Source of the DNA: Sphingomonas hengshuiensis
GTDB taxonomy: Bacteria; Pseudomonadota; Alphaproteobacteria; Sphingomonadales; Sphingomonadaceae
Direction of reading: 5' to 3'
Assembly: GCF_000935025.1 (NCBI RefSeq)
Contig: NZ_CP010836.1
Span: 3,472,001-3,536,000, forward strand
Length of the DNA stretch: 64,000 bases
The translations under genes were made by a program, and so were the position numbers. The notes beneath the pieces were generated by a model, which had not been told where the DNA came from, did no database searches, and worked only from the letters and a program-made list of their open reading frames with translations. This document shows, in pieces, positions 60,591-64,000 of this stretch. Every line of letters starts with the position of its first letter. The stretch's first letter is position 1.

Positions 60591-60959
60591 TCAATATCCC
60601 GGAAACTTGGCTGAAATCTCCTCGCTCGACCATCCTCGCTCCCGGCACGCTTCAAGGCCGTCGCCGCCAGTGGCGCAGTTAAGCACGACTCCGAGGCTCG
60701 GCCTGTCCGGCGTCCCGCCCGTGATGTGCTCGATCAATGCAAATACCGGCTTTTCCTCGTCTATGATCAGACGGGTAAGGAAACCGTCTCTCGGCAAATA
60801 TCCAATTGTCTCGTCGGCTTGGCTCACCACGCGAATCGCGCGCCGATCGAAGCGGTTGCCCGGCTCCGGACGGAGGTCAACGAGTTCTCCGGCCTCGCAC
60901 CGTTCAATCTCATCCTGATAATGCGACTCGCCAACGATATTGACGGTGTAAATTCCCAT
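60591..60959 (-). CDS. HIRAN-domain protein
   Basis: The 122-residue protein has a single HIRAN domain: YTVNIVGESHYQDEIERCEA, LRPEPGNRFDRRAIRVVS, and IGYLPRDGFLTRLI. HIRAN domains recognise DNA 3' ends or damaged/stalled DNA in larger helicases; here it stands alone. It lies in the lysogenic leftward operon next to the repressor. Confidence 0.85.
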   Translation of the reverse strand: MGIYTVNIVGESHYQDEIERCEAGELVDLRPEPGNRFDRRAIRVVSQADETIGYLPRDGFLTRLIIDEEKPVFALIEHITGGTPDRPSLGVVLNCATGGDGLEACRERGWSSEEISAKFPGY

Positions 60960-60996
60960 GCCCTTGCCCCCTTTAGGCCGAAAAGATGCTCCGCGA

Positions 60997-61221
60997 TCAG
61001 GATGGGACCCGCGCCAAAATGTCGCGATGCATCGCGACGCATCGATCTAGCTTTTGCCGAAGCGGCCCCGGGGGCAGCTGCTCATTCATCGTGGCGAAAG
61101 TATTTAGAAAGGCGGTGATTGCTTGCGAGTTGCCACCTACTGGAAGCAGGGCAACCGTTAGCGCTGAAACCAGATTACTGATCGCCATTCCTGTCAGTTC
61201 TGCATCTGTATGATCGCTCAT
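60997..61221 (-). CDS. Hypothetical protein, 74 residues
   Basis: The product MSDHTDAELTGMAISNLVSA then LTVALLPVGGNSQAITAF is soluble and helical and not recognised. It is nine bases after the repressor gene, so it is expressed in the lysogen. Confidence 0.6.
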   Translation of the reverse strand: MSDHTDAELTGMAISNLVSALTVALLPVGGNSQAITAFLNTFATMNEQLPPGPLRQKLDRCVAMHRDILARVPS

Positions 61222-61229
61222 ATACCCTC

Positions 61230-61637
61230 CTATTTCGTTTGATCGCCCGTCGTCTCCGGACGAAATCCCACCGGCGGCGCTTGGACGCGAGCCGGGGGAG
61301 ATGCATGGCCAGCCATCGAGCGCGCGATCTGAAGGAGTGCCTGCTGATCCGCTCGGCTAAGGCGGTCAAAGCAATCGATCAGCTCGAGCTGCTCGTAATT
61401 CAACGTTCGCGCAGCGGCGGTGACCGCGTCGGGATCATCGCTTTCTCCCGTGAGATATTCAGCCGTCGTGCCGAGGGCTCGGGCGATCTTCAGGAGATGA
61501 GGAGAGGATCTGCGCGGCCGGCGAATCAGGCTGTTTATGGTCGTTTGTGAAACCTCGACGCGGCGCGCCAGCTCAGACTGAGTAATACCCAGCTCTCTGA
61601 TTCTGGCTTCAATGCGCGGGCCGACCTCCATACGCAT
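61230..61637 (-). CDS. Xre-family prophage repressor (CI-like)
   Basis: The 135-residue protein has a helix-turn-helix near residues 18-40 (QSELARRVEVSQTTINSLIR) and continues SSPHLLKIARALGTTAEYLT. No peptidase domain is visible, so it may respond to an antirepressor rather than to RecA. It is divergent from the Cro-like gene across palindromic operators. Confidence 0.87.
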   Translation of the reverse strand: MRMEVGPRIEARIRELGITQSELARRVEVSQTTINSLIRRPRRSSPHLLKIARALGTTAEYLTGESDDPDAVTAAARTLNYEQLELIDCFDRLSRADQQALLQIARSMAGHASPPARVQAPPVGFRPETTGDQTK

Positions 61638-61640
61638 ATC

Positions 61641-61704
61641 CTACCGGAAAGCCGGTAGCATCATATTCCGCAGTTGCGGTTGACCATGTACCGCATTTGC
61701 GGTA
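61641..61704. promoter_or_regulatory. Lysogeny-switch operators
   Basis: Three palindromes lie in the 77-bp divergent gap: CTACCGGAAAGCCGGTAG (61641-61658), CCGCAGTTGCGG (61668-61679) and TACCGCATTTGCGGTA (61689-61704). The TACCG/CGGTA arms recur, as expected for repressor and Cro binding. Confidence 0.6.
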
Positions 61705-61714
61705 GGCAACCGGC

Positions 61715-61966
61715 ATGGCGGTAGAACATCATTCCGACTCGTCGTTGGCACGAGCTGTCCGAGTGGCAGGTTCTCAGAGCAAGTACGCGCGCCTCATTGG
61801 GGTTGCCCAGCAAACGGTCCACGACTGGCTCAAGAAGAAGCGCCCCCTTCCCGCCGAGCACGTCCTCAAGACCGAAGCCGAAACCGGCGTCTCGCGCCAC
61901 GATCTCCGCCCCGATCTCTACCCGCGCGAGTCGGCGACTGATCATGCCGGGGAGCTCGATCGATGA
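61715..61966 (+). CDS. Cro/YdaS-like helix-turn-helix protein
   Basis: The 83-residue protein contains VRVAGSQSKYARLIGVAQQT and VHDWLKKKRPLPAEHVLKTE, the YdaS/Cro fold. It is the first gene of the rightward early operon, opposite the repressor, and overlaps the next gene (ATGA). Confidence 0.87.
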   Translation: MAVEHHSDSSLARAVRVAGSQSKYARLIGVAQQTVHDWLKKKRPLPAEHVLKTEAETGVSRHDLRPDLYPRESATDHAGELDR

Positions 61967-62130
61967 GCCCGATCACCGAGCTTGCGATGCTCGCCGGGAT
62001 ATTTGCGGGCCAGTGCCTCACCATGGCGGCGAATCGGCAGCTTAGCCGACAAGTCGCTGACTTCGAGCGGACCGAACGAGCGCGCCTGCATCGCGTCGTC
62101 GTTCACGATCCGAACAGGGGGCATCGATAA
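61963..62130 (+). CDS. Small early protein, 55 residues
   Basis: The product MSPITELAMLAGIFAGQCLT then MAANRQLSRQVADFERTERA is not recognised. It overlaps cro (ATGA) and the following frame (TAATG). The N-terminus is hydrophobic. Confidence 0.7.
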   Translation: MSPITELAMLAGIFAGQCLTMAANRQLSRQVADFERTERARLHRVVVHDPNRGHR

Positions 62131-62498
62131 TGCGCCCCTCACCCATCCGAACCGACGTTTCCGGCTCGATTGCGTCGGCTCCGGCCAAGGGGAGCGCGCC
62201 TTTAGCCATGCGCGCTCCCTGCGGTCCCAATCCATCATCCCCACTCGGCCCCTGGCAGGCGGGCCGAGACCGCCGCGCGTACCCCTGTGTCTTCCGCGCG
62301 CGGCCGCCCCACTGCCTGCCCTGTCTGCGTATCCGGCGGGGTGCCGGGTGTAATCTTCAATCGGCACCCCGTTTCGCAGGCACCGTTGAGTCGGCGCGCG
62401 CGCATTCCGGTTCGCGTGACGCGCCGCCCCTCGGGACGCACCGGCGCCGGCCTCCCCTAGAGGGCCGGCGCCGGATTTATTTCGGAGCCGTCGCATGA
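62130..62498 (+). CDS. Possible Arg/Pro-rich early gene, 122 residues
   Basis: The frame is bounded by a TAATG overlap on the left and an ATGA overlap on the right, like its neighbours. The sequence (for example RAYPCVFRARPPHCLPCLRI, RRIYFGAVA) is low-complexity and GC-driven with several Cys. If it is not a gene, this 360-bp stretch is a leader carrying a GGCCGGCG...CGCCGGCC-type hairpin near its end. Confidence 0.4.
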   Translation: MRPSPIRTDVSGSIASAPAKGSAPLAMRAPCGPNPSSPLGPWQAGRDRRAYPCVFRARPPHCLPCLRIRRGAGCNLQSAPRFAGTVESARAHSGSRDAPPLGTHRRRPPLEGRRRIYFGAVA

Positions 62499-62962
62499 CC
62501 AAGCTCCGCGCCCCCGCCTCGATCGAGGAAGCGCTCCAGCGCATCGCCGTCCAGATCCCCGGCGGCCTCGCCACCATGGCACAGCGCATCGATCGCCAGC
62601 CCGGCACGCTGCGCGCCTGGGCCGATCCCGACCGCGTCGAGCAACTGCCCCTTCCCTGTGCGATCGAGCTCGATCTGCTGTTCCAGGAACATGGCGGCGC
62701 CGGTGCGCCCTGCTTCGAAACCTATGGCTTTCAGCTCGATCAAGGCCGCGCCACCCGCTTCGCCAGCGAGATCGAGCTCGCCCGCTGCACGATCGCCGTC
62801 GTGAAGGAAGCGGGCGAGGCCGGGGCCGCACTGATCGTCGCTGGCCTGCCCGGCGCCACGCACGCCGACAGAGCTGCCGCCTTCAAGGAAATCGCCGAGC
62901 TGGACGGTGCGATCAAGCGCGTCCTGCCGCACATCACCCCGGATCGGGAGGCGCCCCCCTAA
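62495..62962 (+). CDS. CII-like phage regulatory protein
   Basis: The 155-residue protein contains IPGGLATMAQRIDRQPGTLR and AWADPDRVEQLPLPCAIELD, resembling the phage regulatory CII-like DNA-binding domain. A C-terminal helical part follows (DRAAAFKEIAELDGAIKRVL). Its location after cro agrees with a CII/establishment role. Confidence 0.75.
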   Translation: MTKLRAPASIEEALQRIAVQIPGGLATMAQRIDRQPGTLRAWADPDRVEQLPLPCAIELDLLFQEHGGAGAPCFETYGFQLDQGRATRFASEIELARCTIAVVKEAGEAGAALIVAGLPGATHADRAAAFKEIAELDGAIKRVLPHITPDREAPP

Positions 62963-63081
62963 GCACCGGCCAGGCGCCAGCCAGCCGACGGCCCGTCGGC
63001 ACACCCCGTCAATCGCCCCCGCCGTCCCGCAGCAAACGCGCTGCCGGGAACGGCTTTCTGCTGCCCGAAGGAGTCACCCCG

Positions 63082-63272
63082 ATGCACGTTCAGAATTGGA
63101 GCCTTTGCCGATCCGGCGCCGCAATGATGCTGCGCGGCACGCTGCCAGATGGCTCGCCCGTGCGCATTGCGGTCTCCAAGGTCGAGGGCCGCGACGGCAC
63201 GACCATTGCGATCGATCGCTTCGGCGGCACACGCACGTCCTCGACTCGGGCGAAAAGGCCGGTGCGCTGTGA
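63082..63272 (+). pseudogene. Small early phage protein with apparent -1 frameshift
   Basis: GAAGGAG precedes ATG 63082, which reads MHVQNWSLCRSGAAMMLRGT, then LPDGSPVRIAVSKVEGRDG and TTIAIDRFGGT. Around 63228-63232 the frame shifts: THVLDSGEKAGAL in the next frame stops at 63272, overlapping the next gene by GTGA. Adding one base gives one ~63-residue protein. As written the first frame would read on as Arg/Pro-rich nonsense. Confidence 0.65.
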
Positions 63273-63727
63273 CTCCCGGCACCTATCTGCGCAAACGCCG
63301 CACCGCCGCCGGTCTGTCGATCGAAGATGTCGCCGCCCTGCTGCCCACCGAGCCGCACGTCGATCTCCGCGCCCGCGTCGAATGGCTGCGCGGCATCGAG
63401 GAGGGCGCCTATCCGGCGATGACGCCAAATACCGTGCTGGCGATGCGCGAGGCATTCCCGTTCGATCCCGACATCGTCTGCTGGTTGTTTGCGCTCCAGA
63501 ACTCGCCCGATCTTCCGGCGCCGCGCCTCTGCCGCATCTGTGCGTGCAGCGAGGAGGACGCCTGCGTCCCAGTCTGCTCCTGGGTCGCCCCCGATCTCTG
63601 CTCATCCTGCTCCGACGAACCCGGCGATGTCCTCGCCTGCAGCTGCCAGGGCGGGCCCGAGCAGACGGGCTGCGCCCTGCGCGCCGACGACTGCCCGATC
63701 CACGGCATCGAGGACGCGGCAGCGTGA
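63269..63727 (+). CDS. Cys-rich DNA-binding-like protein
   Basis: The 152-residue protein starts with a short helix-turn-helix-like region (YLRKRRTAAGLSIEDVAAL). It then contains a Cys cluster CRICACSEEDACVPVCSWVA and PDLCSSCSD, probably a zinc-binding module also known from other phages. GTG 63269 overlaps the preceding stop, and its TGA overlaps the next GTG. Confidence 0.75.
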   Translation: MTPGTYLRKRRTAAGLSIEDVAALLPTEPHVDLRARVEWLRGIEEGAYPAMTPNTVLAMREAFPFDPDIVCWLFALQNSPDLPAPRLCRICACSEEDACVPVCSWVAPDLCSSCSDEPGDVLACSCQGGPEQTGCALRADDCPIHGIEDAAA

Positions 63728-63981
63728 GCGCCGAACGCGCCCGCCGGCACAAATCGCCGCGCTATCACCCCGCCGCCCCGGGGCGCGCCGATCGGCTGAT
63801 CCTCGCGCGCCTGGATCGCACGCACCCGAGCTGGTGCCGCTGCACCCGCTGCACGCCCCCCGGCCCGGCCGATCGCGGCCCCCTGCGCGGCTGCGCCCCT
63901 GCGCTCGGCCTCGTCGCCGGCGTCCTGTTCGTCGCCCTGCGCGGCACGCCCGCGCTCGCCCTCATTTTCCGGAGCTTTTGA
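63724..63981 (+). CDS. Hypothetical early protein, 85 residues
   Basis: The sequence RRHKSPRYHPAAPGRADRLI, HPSWCRCTRCTPPGPADRG and LVAGVLFVALRGTPALALIF is basic, with CRCTRC cysteines and a hydrophobic C-terminus. It overlaps the genes on both sides by GTGA/ATGA. It is not recognised. Confidence 0.65.
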   Translation: MSAERARRHKSPRYHPAAPGRADRLILARLDRTHPSWCRCTRCTPPGPADRGPLRGCAPALGLVAGVLFVALRGTPALALIFRSF

Positions 63982-64000
63982 TGACCGAACCCGTAGCTGC
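63981..64000 (+). CDS. Start of next early gene, cut by window
   Basis: ATG 63981 overlaps the TGA of the previous gene and opens MTEPVA. GGAG lies eight bases upstream. Nothing else can be said. Confidence 0.6.

Noticed and set aside
63273-63723. Continuation of the 63082 frame to 63981 as one 299-residue protein
   Set aside because: The middle is Arg/Pro-rich nonsense overlapping the well-formed Cys-cluster gene; the two ends belong to different genes.
28535-64000. Gene transfer agent rather than prophage
   Set aside because: Tail genes are GTA-like, but an integrase, tRNA attachment site, lysogeny switch, terminase small subunit and lysis cassette show a temperate phage.

Overview
The window looks like the chromosome of a Sphingomonas-like alphaproteobacterium. 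It is GC-rich, carries a CtrA-type cell-cycle regulator with GANTC and TTAA motifs in its promoter region, has alphaproteobacterial metabolic genes (PDH E2/E3, valine catabolism), and is studded with palindromic REP-like repeats. Positions 1-28,534 are host chromosome. Positions from 28,535 to the right edge are an integrated, dsDNA-tailed (siphovirus-type) prophage that continues past the window.

Host part. 1-1.7 kb: enoyl-CoA hydratase (cut by the window edge) and 3-hydroxyisobutyrate dehydrogenase, a branched-chain catabolism pair. 2.0-7.1 kb: secreted beta-helix protein, PafA-like alkaline phosphatase, DsbD-type thiol reductase. 7.2-8.4 kb: an IS110-family element inserted in a REP palindrome. 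Its upstream noncoding end folds into stem-loops whose loops share sequence with the target and with the element's own end, so it is a strong bridge-RNA candidate. 8.5-11.8 kb: conserved ATP-grasp / alpha-E / transglutaminase-like cluster, the last lacking its catalytic Cys. 11.8-16 kb: RcnB-like protein, fRMsr, ArfB, RluA-type synthase, WrbA and pirin. 16.1-21.1 kb: LysR regulator, ctrA, a 37-residue acidic protein, amidohydrolase, threonine ammonia-lyase. 21.1-28.5 kb: a GANTC-dense intergenic region, Bpt transferase, an IS5 remnant, a universal stress protein, then the PDH E2/E3 segment. That segment has an apparent one-base frameshift in E2 and a DUF559 gene between REPs upstream of lpdA. 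A methyltransferase gene ends the host part.

Prophage part. The left attachment site is the displaced 3' half of tRNA-Val(GAC), with its native terminator. Inside it lie a winged-helix protein, a SRAP (HMCES/YedK-like) protein, a tyrosine integrase, a Dam-type methylase and a zinc-ribbon gene with an alphaproteobacterial SOS box. Reading leftwards from about 58.9 kb are a small regulatory/recombination block (Gam-like), HNH endonuclease, TerS, TerL, portal, prohead protease, HK97 capsid, connectors, tail tube, chaperones, tape measure with an embedded M15 peptidase motif, distal tail and tip proteins, an SGNH-esterase fibre, and the lysis cassette. The immunity region (59-62 kb) holds HicAB, an exported nuclease, a HIRAN protein, and a divergent repressor/Cro-like pair around palindromic operators. 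A rightward early operon of tightly overlapping small genes runs off the right edge.

The three reading-frame breaks (pdhC, the RcnB-like gene, one early phage gene) all have the same sign: one base is missing. Two of them lie in C-runs, so residual sequencing errors should be excluded before biological interpretation.
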